From an uncultured Dysgonomonas sp. (GTDB lineage Bacteria; Bacteroidota; Bacteroidia; Bacteroidales; Dysgonomonadaceae): a stretch of DNA of 64,000 nt. Positions 1 to 9,698 of the stretch are shown here, piece by piece; position 1 is the first letter of the stretch, and each line of letters opens with the position of its first letter. The notes under the pieces are model-generated. The model saw nothing but the letters and a program-made list of their open reading frames with translations, was not told the DNA's origin and made no database searches. Position numbers and translations under genes: made by a program. Where the stretch lies: contig CALYPL010000012.1 of NCBI GenBank assembly GCA_945273835.1, positions 1 through 64,000 on the forward strand, read 5' to 3'.

Positions 1-1532
1 CGGTTATTATAAATTGTTTGTGGTGAATAGCGTAAAAAAGACGCAATTCGTGAACTGTCATCTATACCCAAACGTATAAGAGCAAAAATTCGTAAATCAC
101 GGTTTAGTTTATTTCCGTTTTTAGGTACTATCTTCTCATCGGGAAGCAAGAGCTTATTAAAATCATCTATAAAAGTAGGAAACAATTTCAGAAAAGCTCT
201 GTCGAAATTATCAAAAAACTCATCTAATTCTGTTTCTAAGGCACGTGTTGAATTTACCAAACGATAAAGATCATCCACTTGTTTGGCTATTAACTTTCGT
301 TTTACGGTTTCTCTGTATTTATACAGTTTGTTGATATAAGAAGAACACAGGTCGATAAACAATCCGATATACTCTTCCTTCGTTTGATTCGATTCGTTTA
401 ATTTTTGATTGAGGTTGTTAAGCTCATCATTTAATTTATGCAATTCGGAACGACCTTTTTTAACTATTCGCATCTGATTATACACATACATTAATAATCC
501 GATAGTGACAACTGATAATATGGTAATGGCGATCAGGGCAAAAGTTATCTTAAGTTTCTCATTCTCGCTTTTAGCCTGATATGCTTTTACTATAATTGGC
601 ATTTTATCCGAAATCTGTACGATGCGTAAACGATTGTTATAGAAACGAGCATCTTCCATCGAGCATTGTATATATCTATAAGCACGATCTAAATTTTCGG
701 GTTGATTTTGAAACAAGTATAAAGCTAACTCCTGCATGGCAAGATTTTCTTTCAATGGACATATTTGATCTGAAATAGAAGCTAATACTAAAAACTGTTC
801 GTACATGCTATCATTAGCAAAACGATGGTATATATTAGCAATGTCATACGTTATAATGGCATACAAACGTGTATTTACTTTAATAGAAGGATATATCTTC
901 AGAAAAATATCCAAAGCCTCAGCAAGTTTACCATCGTGCAGTAATATTTTTCCCCTGTAATAATCATACCTCTCTGATCCGATAGGAAGAACAGAAAAAA
1001 CAGAATCACGATAAAGCCCTTCGGTCTTCCGATAATAAGGTGTATATAAGCTGTCATTCGTGTATTCTCCTGCCGCATAATATGCCCATTCTGAAACAGA
1101 ATAGTATTCGTTTAATAAAGAAGTGTCTAATTGCGTGCGGTTTATTTTTTTAAGATTGTCTATCGACTCAAGATACATTCCGGTTGTAGATAATAACATG
1201 GATAGGTTGATAGTCGTTTCATCTTTATATTTCTGTATGTTCAGCTTTTCAGCAAGTTTCTTATTATAAAGCACATAATGAATCGCTGAATCGTAACGAT
1301 AGGTATTATATTCTTTATAAATATCGTTGTTTATTTTATATCGTTGTTCATCTGAAAGATCGGCATTCAGAAGTATGCGGAGACTGTCTATGCGGACTTC
1401 CTTCATATCCATATAATATTGCCTGTCTCTTATTTTATCATCAAGTTGTTTCAGCAAACTATTTCTGTTATCTGCAAAAACTGTTGACATAAAGATTATT
1501 GAAAGCAGGATAAATACGGCTAACCTTTTCAT
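1..1532 (-). CDS. DUF6377-like regulator protein, signal peptide + TPR-like region + TM helix + C-terminal region (partial, runs off left edge)
   Basis: Not in ORF track. Reverse strand reads MKRLAVFILLSIIFMSTVFADNRNSLLKQLDDKIRDRQYYMDMKEVRIDSLRILL... with a TM segment (ITFALIAITILSVVTIGLLMYVYNQM), then EEYIGLFIDLCSSYINKLYKYRETVKRKL and ...SSRIASFLRYSPQTIYNNR at the edge; resembles Bacteroidota DUF6377 proteins. Confidence 0.7.
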   Translation of the reverse strand, partial: MKRLAVFILLSIIFMSTVFADNRNSLLKQLDDKIRDRQYYMDMKEVRIDSLRILLNADLSDEQRYKINNDIYKEYNTYRYDSAIHYVLYNKKLAEKLNIQKYKDETTINLSMLLSTTGMYLESIDNLKKINRTQLDTSLLNEYYSVSEWAYYAAGEYTNDSLYTPYYRKTEGLYRDSVFSVLPIGSERYDYYRGKILLHDGKLAEALDIFLKIYPSIKVNTRLYAIITYDIANIYHRFANDSMYEQFLVLASISDQICPLKENLAMQELALYLFQNQPENLDRAYRYIQCSMEDARFYNNRLRIVQISDKMPIIVKAYQAKSENEKLKITFALIAITILSVVTIGLLMYVYNQMRIVKKGRSELHKLNDELNNLNQKLNESNQTKEEYIGLFIDLCSSYINKLYKYRETVKRKLIAKQVDDLYRLVNSTRALETELDEFFDNFDRAFLKLFPTFIDDFNKLLLPDEKIVPKNGNKLNRDLRIFALIRLGIDDSSRIASFLRYSPQTIYNN

Positions 1533-1730
1533 TAATATTTGTTTTTCAGTTATTACAGCCTAAATATACAATTATTATTCAATTTTTTAACAACTTTAAT
1601 CTACCTGTTATTAATTATCCGATTTTACAACTATCAGATAATGAGTTCTATTTTTCCAATATTAGACATTAACCATCTACTTATTAACTACCCGCAACAA
1701 AATTGATTGCACTCTACTCATAGCTTTGCA

Positions 1731-1738
1731 GCAAACCG
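1731..1738 (+). promoter_or_regulatory. Candidate Bacteroidota -7 box (TAGCTTTG, TAnnTTTG consensus)
   Basis: TAGCTTTG about 28 nt before the ATG at 1767; no clear -33 TTTG. Confidence 0.4.
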
Positions 1739-1766
1739 ATAGATTTAACCTAAATTACATTGAACC

Positions 1767-4055
1767 ATGAAATCTATACTAAAATCTTTAATTATTATTG
1801 GAATATTTTGCATATCCGGAAATATAGGAGGAAAAAATAAGGAACAAACTGACTCAATAAAAGCAAAACCGGCAGAAAGCGATCGCAATGTAATGCTGAA
1901 TGCTTCTAATGCCAACGGACCCCGCCAGATATCGATAGGACTTCCGAGCGAAGATGTGAGTGTATATGAAAATGGCTTGCCTGCAGTATATTCATCAGCC
2001 GTTCAAGGTCTATCTACTCATTGGCGCGCGGATGCCAGTCTGAAAAAAGTCGGACTAATGCAAATAAACGAAACCGCTATAGCTACCGGCAACATAGCAT
2101 ACGCAGTCAACTCTTTTTCCTGTATCGGGTCGGACAATTTTCAAGGAGTATTCAATTACAACACCAACCACTTCGGCTTGCAACGTTTCGACTTGGGTAC
2201 ATCAGGAGCTATCAACAAAGACTGGCTATATGCGGGAAGTATCTATCAGAATTTCGATCCCGGAAGTTTCAAGCTACGATTTACGGACTATTGGGACAGA
2301 ACACAAATCTATAAAGCAGCTGTTACCCGCAAATTGGGTACAAGAGGAACAATCACCCTGCAATATAAATATTCCAATTCACGCCGTTTAGAGCAAATCG
2401 TTGAGATGGCACCATTTATATATGTGGGAGACGGCAGTGTAAAAGAAGTTCCCGGATTTTCACTTGGAACAAGTTCATACACTCCCATCGAAGGACGTTT
2501 CCGAACATTGGATATGCGTAGTGGGAAAGTATCGGACGTAGGATTAAATGATGAATCACAAAACCATGGTAATGAACTGATGCTGAACTCTAATTACACA
2601 TTTGACAATGGACTTCAGTGGAAATTGAATGCTAAGATAATGAAATCATTTAACAGCTATGTATGGATAGGCGCGCCCTCTATTAATAAAGTTATTAATG
2701 GTATTGAAGAGGGTACAGAAAACAATCCGGATGCAAATATCTATTATATTAACGGGACAGAAGACAAGTTTACGGGCATGAAACAAAACCGAATTGCCAG
2801 TTTCCATTATGGCAACATAAAATCAGCAATGATAACTTCTGAATTGCTTCATACCATATCTGCACATAAATTAAGGCTGGGCATCAATCAATGGTATTAC
2901 AGCGCTTTATATTGGTCTAACACCATTCGTTTCGACCACGATGTCAAGGAATATCCAACTATGCTATCTCATTCTGAAAACTCGGCGCAGGTCAGCAATT
3001 ATGCCATGAATCATGGCGGTAATGAATATTATGACGGCAATGAAAATAAATTAGCACTTTACATGACGGATAACTGGGATTTATCCGAGAAACTGAATAT
3101 CTATTTGGGAACACGTGCCGAATATTATAGATATAGGGGAAAGAACCTGCCTTATGCCCGTTTTGACAATTTCCATATTGGTGCAACCATTCCTGAAAAA
3201 CAAATTATAGTAAAGCCAATTGATTTCAAAGGCGACTATTTCAACTATGCGCTGGCTGCAACAGTGACTTATCGCCTGACTGACAATCTTGGATTGACAG
3301 CCGACGGAACAATGGTGACACGACGCCCAAGACTCGAAGACTTTGCGACACCTGATTATCCATCTACAAAACAAACTCAAATCAAATTAGGACGTGCGGG
3401 AATCTTTTTCAACAATAATTGGGTTAACCTCACATCGCTTGTTTCCTATATTGGAAAGACTAATAACCGCACAGTGGTAAATATAAGCCACCCTACACCC
3501 GGCAACAGCGAAACCATGGCTTCGGCTTTCAACTACGACATTAAAACAATAGGATGGACTACCGACGCAGTCATTAAGCCTTTCACTAACTTCAATTTAC
3601 ATCTTTTGTTCACATATCAAAAACCTACATACAAAAAGTTTGAAACTACTGTGACTTTCTCTGATGGAATGAGCAAGCGTATTAATGCCACAGGAAATAA
3701 TGTGACAGAAATTCCTGAAATACTTATTGAAATTGACCCGAGTTATAACATAGCCAATAAAATAAATATCTGGACAAGTTTCCGCTATTTCAGCAAAACA
3801 TATGCCAATCTGAGCAATGCACTATATTTTAACGGACACTGGGAAACCTTTGGTGGTGTCAATTATAAAGTGAACGAATCTCTATCAATCGGTGCAACAG
3901 TCATCAATTTCCTAAATCAGACAGGAGCAACCGGAACCATTGCCGGATCAGAACTCATACAAAAAGATGAAGCCGAGCGATTTAAAAATACGTGGATGGC
4001 AGGAAAATATATCCGTCCATTTACCATGGAATTTTCAGCTTCAATAAAATTCTAA
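1767..4055 (+). CDS. TonB-dependent receptor-like outer membrane protein
   Basis: Signal peptide, plug-like segment (RQISIGLPSEDVSVYENGLPAVY), beta-barrel repeats, C-terminal FTMEFSASIKF. Confidence 0.75.
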   Translation: MKSILKSLIIIGIFCISGNIGGKNKEQTDSIKAKPAESDRNVMLNASNANGPRQISIGLPSEDVSVYENGLPAVYSSAVQGLSTHWRADASLKKVGLMQINETAIATGNIAYAVNSFSCIGSDNFQGVFNYNTNHFGLQRFDLGTSGAINKDWLYAGSIYQNFDPGSFKLRFTDYWDRTQIYKAAVTRKLGTRGTITLQYKYSNSRRLEQIVEMAPFIYVGDGSVKEVPGFSLGTSSYTPIEGRFRTLDMRSGKVSDVGLNDESQNHGNELMLNSNYTFDNGLQWKLNAKIMKSFNSYVWIGAPSINKVINGIEEGTENNPDANIYYINGTEDKFTGMKQNRIASFHYGNIKSAMITSELLHTISAHKLRLGINQWYYSALYWSNTIRFDHDVKEYPTMLSHSENSAQVSNYAMNHGGNEYYDGNENKLALYMTDNWDLSEKLNIYLGTRAEYYRYRGKNLPYARFDNFHIGATIPEKQIIVKPIDFKGDYFNYALAATVTYRLTDNLGLTADGTMVTRRPRLEDFATPDYPSTKQTQIKLGRAGIFFNNNWVNLTSLVSYIGKTNNRTVVNISHPTPGNSETMASAFNYDIKTIGWTTDAVIKPFTNFNLHLLFTYQKPTYKKFETTVTFSDGMSKRINATGNNVTEIPEILIEIDPSYNIANKINIWTSFRYFSKTYANLSNALYFNGHWETFGGVNYKVNESLSIGATVINFLNQTGATGTIAGSELIQKDEAERFKNTWMAGKYIRPFTMEFSASIKF

Positions 4056-4084
4056 ACAATCATCTTATTTTAAAACATATTATT

Positions 4085-6280
4085 ATGAAAAGCCTAACCA
4101 TTTTATTTTTACTTCTGATAACCTCAATAACGAGCATGAAGGCAGAGCAGGCAACTATAAGAATCTCAACAGCTGAAACAGATTTAATACTGAAAACCGC
4201 TCCTAACGGCAGATTATATCAGGCTTATTTGGGTGAAAAATTAATTAACGAATCTGAGACACAATCATTATCTTACTATATCACCCACCCTGCTTCTGAC
4301 GGTGCAGTAACACCGCGCGGCTGGGAAGTATATCCTGTATCGGGAGGCGAGGATTACTTCGAGCCTGCATTCGCCATACAGCATAACGATGGTAACATGA
4401 CTTCTTATCTATATTATCAGTCTCACGAGGTACAGGATATAGACAGCAATACGAAAAAAACAATTATAAAGCTCGCCGACGATAAATATCCTGTACAGGT
4501 GACTTTATATTATGTAACGTTTGCTAAAGAGAATGTAATAAAATCATGGACTGAGATAAAACACAATGAGAAAAAAGCCGTAAAAATCAGTCAATACGCT
4601 TCATCTATGTTATACTTCGAAAGTCCGAAATATTTTCTGAACGAGTATAGCGGTGATTGGGCAAAAGAAGTACAATTGAGTACACAAGAATTGAAATTTG
4701 GGAAAAAGCTGATTGATACTAAGCTCGGCTCACGCGCGGCAATGCACGCTTACCCGTTCTTTCAGTTAGGACTGGGACAGGAAGTACAAGAAAATCAGGG
4801 TACAGTACTGGTCGGAACAATCGGCTGGACCGGAAACTTTCGTTTCACTTTCGAAATAGATAATGTAAACAATCTGCGAGTAATATCTGGCATTAATCCT
4901 TATGCATCCACTTATGAATTAAAACCGAATGAGATATTTAAAACGCCCGAATTTATTTATACGCTAAGCTACAAAGGTGCAGGAAAAGCAAGCCGTGACA
5001 TCAGTGCATGGGCATTAAAATATCAGCTTAAAGATGGACAGGGCGACCGACTTACTCTGTTGAATAACTGGGAGGCAACAGGACCAAACTTTGATGAAAA
5101 CATATTAGGAGAGTGGATGCATGAAGCCCACGATCTTGGTGTAGATATGTTCCTGCTCGATGACGGATGGTTTGGTAATAAATATCCACGATTTGATGAT
5201 AAAAGAGCATTAGGTGATTGGGAACCTACACACAGCAAACTTCCCAACGGTATTCCGGGACTTGTAACCAAAGCTAAAGAAGCCGGAGTAAAATTCGGTC
5301 TTTGGGTAGAGCCTGAAATGATAAACCCTAAAAGTGAATTATTTGAAAAGCACCCCGATTGGGCTATTATGCAACCGAACAGAGAACCTTACTATTATAG
5401 ACATCAGTTGGTATTAGACCTCAGCAATCCGGCGGTGCAAGATTTTTCGTTCGGAGTGATAGATAAGATTCTTAGAGAAAACCCTGATTTGGCATATCTA
5501 AAATGGGATTGTAACAGTCCTATAACAAATATTTATTCTCCATATCTGAAAGACAAACAGAACCATTTATATATTGATCATGTTCGTGGCGTGTACAATA
5601 TTTTGAAACGTGTGACAGAAAAATATCCGCATGTCGAAATCATGATGTGTTCGGGAGGCGGTGCGCGGTGTGATTATGAAGCATTGAAATATTTTAGTGA
5701 ATTCTGGTGTAGTGACAATACCGACCCCGTGGACAGATTATATATTCAGTGGAATTATTCTAAATTTTTCCCAATCAAAGCCATGGCGGCCCATGTAACC
5801 AGCTGGAACAAGTCGGCAAGCATCAAATTTCGCACCGATGTTGCCATGATGTGTAAATTAGGGTTTGATATTAGCCTCAAAGAATTGTCAGACGATGAAA
5901 AAGAATTTTGCAAAACAGCAGTAAAAAACTATAATTCTTTGAAAAAAGTAATACTGGATGGAAATTTCTATCGCTTAGTATCTCCCTATGACGGCAACCA
6001 TACTTCCGTTCTGCACGTCAGCAAGAATCAAGATAAAGCAGTTCTGTTCGCTTACGATATATTCCCGGCATTTAAGGAAAAATTATATCCTATTAAAGCG
6101 GAAGGTCTGAATGCCGAAAAGCTATACAGAATTAAAGAAATTAATCTGATGCCCAATATGAAATCCACATTAGCGGATGACGGAAAAGTATATTCCGGTG
6201 ATTATCTAATGAAAGTAGGTATTAATGCTTTTTCGTCAGACCGAATGAGCAGTAAAGTGATTGAACTTACTGCCGAATAA
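4085..6280 (+). CDS. Alpha-galactosidase, glycoside hydrolase family 36
   Basis: MFLLDDGWFGNKYPRFDDKRALGDWEPTHSKLPNGIPGLVTKAKEAGVKFGLWVEPEMINPKS and LAYLKWDCN motifs. Start moved from 3992 to 4085 (MKSLTILFLLLITSITSMKAE signal peptide). Confidence 0.9.
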   Translation: MKSLTILFLLLITSITSMKAEQATIRISTAETDLILKTAPNGRLYQAYLGEKLINESETQSLSYYITHPASDGAVTPRGWEVYPVSGGEDYFEPAFAIQHNDGNMTSYLYYQSHEVQDIDSNTKKTIIKLADDKYPVQVTLYYVTFAKENVIKSWTEIKHNEKKAVKISQYASSMLYFESPKYFLNEYSGDWAKEVQLSTQELKFGKKLIDTKLGSRAAMHAYPFFQLGLGQEVQENQGTVLVGTIGWTGNFRFTFEIDNVNNLRVISGINPYASTYELKPNEIFKTPEFIYTLSYKGAGKASRDISAWALKYQLKDGQGDRLTLLNNWEATGPNFDENILGEWMHEAHDLGVDMFLLDDGWFGNKYPRFDDKRALGDWEPTHSKLPNGIPGLVTKAKEAGVKFGLWVEPEMINPKSELFEKHPDWAIMQPNREPYYYRHQLVLDLSNPAVQDFSFGVIDKILRENPDLAYLKWDCNSPITNIYSPYLKDKQNHLYIDHVRGVYNILKRVTEKYPHVEIMMCSGGGARCDYEALKYFSEFWCSDNTDPVDRLYIQWNYSKFFPIKAMAAHVTSWNKSASIKFRTDVAMMCKLGFDISLKELSDDEKEFCKTAVKNYNSLKKVILDGNFYRLVSPYDGNHTSVLHVSKNQDKAVLFAYDIFPAFKEKLYPIKAEGLNAEKLYRIKEINLMPNMKSTLADDGKVYSGDYLMKVGINAFSSDRMSSKVIELTAE

Positions 6281-6302
6281 ATCTTAAATAATTTACTATT
6301 GA

Positions 6303-6334
6303 AGAAAAGACTGCATAATTAATGCAGTCTTTTG
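6303..6334 (+). terminator. Intrinsic terminator
   Basis: AAAGACTGCAT-AATT-ATGCAGTCTTTT inverted repeat just after the GH36 stop. Confidence 0.75.
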
Positions 6335-6497
6335 CTATTTATGCAACACATGCCAATAAAATTATATTAGCTAAAGTATAGCGTTCTGATCATTAAACCG
6401 AACCTCTGATAGAAGATTAGCACCTGATAAAAACCAGATACATTTTGATTTCAAAATATTCTTGCATACTAATAACAATTAAAAGAATAAAAACACC

Positions 6498-6505
6498 TAA
6501 CTTTG
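6498..6505 (+). promoter_or_regulatory. -7 promoter box TAACTTTG upstream of riboswitch 1
   Basis: TAnnTTTG match immediately upstream of the riboswitch. Confidence 0.5.
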
Positions 6506-6510
6506 TATTG

Positions 6511-6712
6511 TTTTGGTGGTGCTGATCTTGCCAAGATTAGGACTGAAAAGGGAATCAGGTGAAAATCCTGAACAGACCCGCTGCTGTAAGTTTCGATAAG
6601 ATTTCGGTAAACCACGAGCCACTGTCTGTTAAAGATGGGAAGGCTACCGAGATGAAACAAGTCAGAAGACCTGCCAAAATAATAGTTATTAAAGCTCGCG
6701 GTTTAGGCTTAA
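6511..6712 (+). ncRNA. Cobalamin riboswitch 1, upstream of cbiL-btuFCD-cbiJD
   Basis: AAAAGGGAATCAGGTGAAAATCCTGAACAGACCCGCTGCTGTAAG ... GCCACTG ... GGGAAGGC ... AGTCAGAAGACCTGCC (B12 box), then hairpin AAGCT-CGCGGTTTA-GGCTT as candidate P13. Confidence 0.93.
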
Positions 6713-6801
6713 AACATCTTGATTGGACTTCAATCCGTTCTTTTTAGATATCCTTTACTAAAAGCATCGTGTATCAACTCTATCATTAAGATTGATTTAT
6801 A

Positions 6802-7509
6802 ATGATGTATCAACCAGTACAATTTGTATCGTTAGGTCCCGGTGATCCTGACCTGTTAACAATAAAAGCCCTAAAGGCTTTACAACAAGCTGATATCATT
6901 TTTTATCCTGCCACAGCCAACAAAACGGGAAAGATTTCATCACGTGCGTTGGATATTCTTACCTATCACGAAATACCTGCAACCAAACTCAGTTCGTTCA
7001 ATCTTCCGATGAGTAAAAACCGTTCTGCGGCAATAGAATCTTATCAGACGGTAGCTGATGAAATTGAAAAGAAATACCATGCGGGATACAAAACCGCTAT
7101 CGTGGCTGAAGGCGATGCCGGATTTTTTTCTTCCATACATTATGTATACGACTATCTTGAGAGCCGACAAGTGCAAGTTAAGCACATAGCCGGAATACCC
7201 GCGTTTATTGCATGCGGAGCTTTAGCGGGAATACATATTGTGAAACAAGAAGAACAATTAATTGTTATACCCGGAACAGCTTCAGAAAATGAATTAAAAG
7301 CATATCTGAAATCGGGAAAAACTATTGTGATTATGAAAGTATCTCAATGTAAAGAAGATATAAAATCACTAATCTGCAATAATTCTGAACACACTTATCA
7401 TTATTTTGAAAACGCGGGAGTGACCGACAAAGAATTTTATACGACCAATACCGAAAACATAATTAACAGAGAAATACCATATTTCTCATTAATGATCATC
7501 AAACCATGA
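6802..7509 (+). CDS. cbiL: Precorrin-2/cobalt-factor II C20-methyltransferase
   Basis: VQFVSLGPGDPDLLTIKALKALQQADIIFYPAT; VAEGDAGFFSS; B12-cluster context. Confidence 0.9.
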   Translation: MMYQPVQFVSLGPGDPDLLTIKALKALQQADIIFYPATANKTGKISSRALDILTYHEIPATKLSSFNLPMSKNRSAAIESYQTVADEIEKKYHAGYKTAIVAEGDAGFFSSIHYVYDYLESRQVQVKHIAGIPAFIACGALAGIHIVKQEEQLIVIPGTASENELKAYLKSGKTIVIMKVSQCKEDIKSLICNNSEHTYHYFENAGVTDKEFYTTNTENIINREIPYFSLMIIKP

Positions 7510-8648
7510 AACTAAGAACAATCATATTCATCACATTGGTTAGTTTGTTTAGCTTCTCCTGCGGACACAAACAAAATCAGCCTACGGATCACCATTCAGA
7601 AATACACAGTGATACAACACACATACACATCAAATATGCCAAAGGGCTGTCAATAAGCTATCACAAAAATTACAAGCTCGTGGAAATAAGTGATCCTGAG
7701 GGCAAAAATGAAACAATATACCGCTATGCATTGATTAATAAAGGTCAATCTAAAGATAGTATACCCAAAGAATACACAATCATTGAAACACCTGTACAGA
7801 AAGTCATCTGTATGACAACCCTGCAATTGTCTAATTTCATAAAACTTGATGCACTCGATAAAGTTGTTGGAATGACAAGCACAAATTACCTCTTCAACAA
7901 ACAGATGAAACAGCAGATTGAAGCAGGTAAGACAGCCAGAATAGGGATAGAAGGCAATTTCGATAACGAATTAATCCTTTCCCTTACTCCCGATTTAATA
8001 CTTGTTTCGCCTTTCAAACGTGGAGGATATGAGAGCATCAAAGATTTAGATATCCCCTTAGTTACTTTCCTCGGCTATAAAGAAACCACGCCGTTAGGTC
8101 AAGCAGAATGGATTAAGTTTACAGCTTTGTTGCTGGGTATGGAAAGTAAAGCAGACACGATGTTTCAGGCAATTGAAAAAAGGTATAATGAATTGACTAC
8201 TTTGACATCATCAATAACTAAGAAACCGACTGTACTAAGCGGAGAAATGCGTTCAGGAAACTGGTATGTAGTAGGAGGAAAAAGCTATCTGGCACAACAA
8301 TTTCGTGATGCAGGAGCAGAATATTTTCTAAAAGACAATGATGAAACCGGAGGTATCAATTTAGATTTTGAGACAGTATATTCAAAAGGGGCGAATGCCG
8401 ATTACTGGCGATTGCTCGTAAGCCATACAGGAGATTATACCTATGATATCTTAAAACAGAGTGATGCCCGATACGCCGATTTCAAATCCTTTAAAGATAA
8501 AAAAATCGTATATTGTAACCTAAGACAAAAACCGTTTTACGAGAATACCCCCGTAGAGCCTGAAGTTGTGCTTGCAGACCTGATAAAGGCATTCTACCCC
8601 GATTTGTTGCCCGACTACAAACCGGTTTATTACGAGATTCTGAAATAA
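7506..8648 (+). CDS. ABC transporter substrate-binding lipoprotein (BtuF/FhuD-type) with His-rich N-terminus
   Basis: Lipobox-like SFSCGHK; His-rich stretch; KVVGMTSTNYL, PDLILVSPFK; followed by FecCD permease and ATPase. Confidence 0.85.
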   Translation: MKLRTIIFITLVSLFSFSCGHKQNQPTDHHSEIHSDTTHIHIKYAKGLSISYHKNYKLVEISDPEGKNETIYRYALINKGQSKDSIPKEYTIIETPVQKVICMTTLQLSNFIKLDALDKVVGMTSTNYLFNKQMKQQIEAGKTARIGIEGNFDNELILSLTPDLILVSPFKRGGYESIKDLDIPLVTFLGYKETTPLGQAEWIKFTALLLGMESKADTMFQAIEKRYNELTTLTSSITKKPTVLSGEMRSGNWYVVGGKSYLAQQFRDAGAEYFLKDNDETGGINLDFETVYSKGANADYWRLLVSHTGDYTYDILKQSDARYADFKSFKDKKIVYCNLRQKPFYENTPVEPEVVLADLIKAFYPDLLPDYKPVYYEILK

Positions 8649-8654
8649 GCTGTC

Positions 8655-9698
8655 ATGACAAGAGGACGTAAAGACATAATTTTACTGACTGTAATACTGC
8701 TGACAATAATCCTGTTCTTTTTCCTTAATTTATTGTTAGGAACAATATCCATTCCCTTGCATTCAATTTGGAACATCGTTTGGGGAGTAGGTAATGAGTC
8801 CGAGATATGGCAAAACATTATTTGGAAAACCCGTTTTCCACAAACGCTGACAGCTCTTATTGCCGGAGCAGGGTTGTCCATAAGCGGACTGCAGATGCAA
8901 ACGGTTTTCCGTAATCCATTGGCAGGACCATCTGAATTGGGTATAAGTTCAGGCGCAAGTTTAGGAGTGGCTCTCATGATATTACTTTCGGGGAGTATCG
9001 GAGGAGTGGCCTTAAGTAAAATCGGGATCTTCGGAGAAATTGCCGTTTCATTTGCAGCCATTATCGGGGCAATGGTCGTTATGGCTATTATCATAGCTAT
9101 ATCACAGCGCATTAAGGGCAATGTCATATTACTTATCATTGGTGTGATGATTGGCTATATTGCCACAGCGATAATAGGAGTATTGAAGTTTTTCAGCAAT
9201 GACGAAGACGTAAGAGCTTATGTGATATGGGGATTAGGCAGCTTTTCGAAAGTTTCGGGCAATCAGGTATATACATTCCTATATATGATGATTATCCTCA
9301 TCCTCTTATCGTTCCTGCTTATCAAAACGCTCAATCTTATGCTGCTCGGCGAAGGATACGCGCGTAGTCTCGGTCTCAATATAAAACGAGCAAGATTATA
9401 TATCATACTAAGCTCATGCTTACTCACAGCGATTGTAACAGCCTATTGCGGGCCCATCGTTTTTTTAGGTCTGGCAGTACCACATTTGTGCAGAACAATC
9501 TTTAGAACATCCGACCATCGCATACTTATGCCCGCCGTGATGCTCACAGGTTCATCACTTGCCTTATTATGCAATCTGATAGCACGCATGCCGGGATTTG
9601 AAGGAGCATTACCAATCAATTCCGTTACAGCGCTCATCGGTGCACCCATTGTTATATCTGTTCTTTTCAGTAAACGAAGAAATGAGATTACAATATGA
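8655..9698 (+). CDS. btuC: FecCD/BtuC family ABC permease
   Basis: RFPQTLTALIAGAGLSISGLQMQTVFRNPLAGPSELGISSGASLGVA; FLGLAVPHLCR. Confidence 0.9.
   Translation: MTRGRKDIILLTVILLTIILFFFLNLLLGTISIPLHSIWNIVWGVGNESEIWQNIIWKTRFPQTLTALIAGAGLSISGLQMQTVFRNPLAGPSELGISSGASLGVALMILLSGSIGGVALSKIGIFGEIAVSFAAIIGAMVVMAIIIAISQRIKGNVILLIIGVMIGYIATAIIGVLKFFSNDEDVRAYVIWGLGSFSKVSGNQVYTFLYMMIILILLSFLLIKTLNLMLLGEGYARSLGLNIKRARLYIILSSCLLTAIVTAYCGPIVFLGLAVPHLCRTIFRTSDHRILMPAVMLTGSSLALLCNLIARMPGFEGALPINSVTALIGAPIVISVLFSKRRNEITI

Noticed and set aside
2992-3380. Short minus-strand ORFs inside the TonB receptor gene, and many similar antisense ORFs across the window
   Set aside because: Fully contained within well-supported genes on the other strand with no recognisable motifs.
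3992-4084. Upstream start of the GH36 ORF at 3992 (overlap with the TonB receptor)
   Set aside because: The signal peptide starts at 4085 (MKSLTILFLLL); the extra 31 aa are the receptor 3' end read in another frame.
6469-6747. ORF track entries 6469..6660 (-) and 6559..6747 (+)
   Set aside because: They lie inside cobalamin riboswitch 1; translations are RNA structure read as protein.
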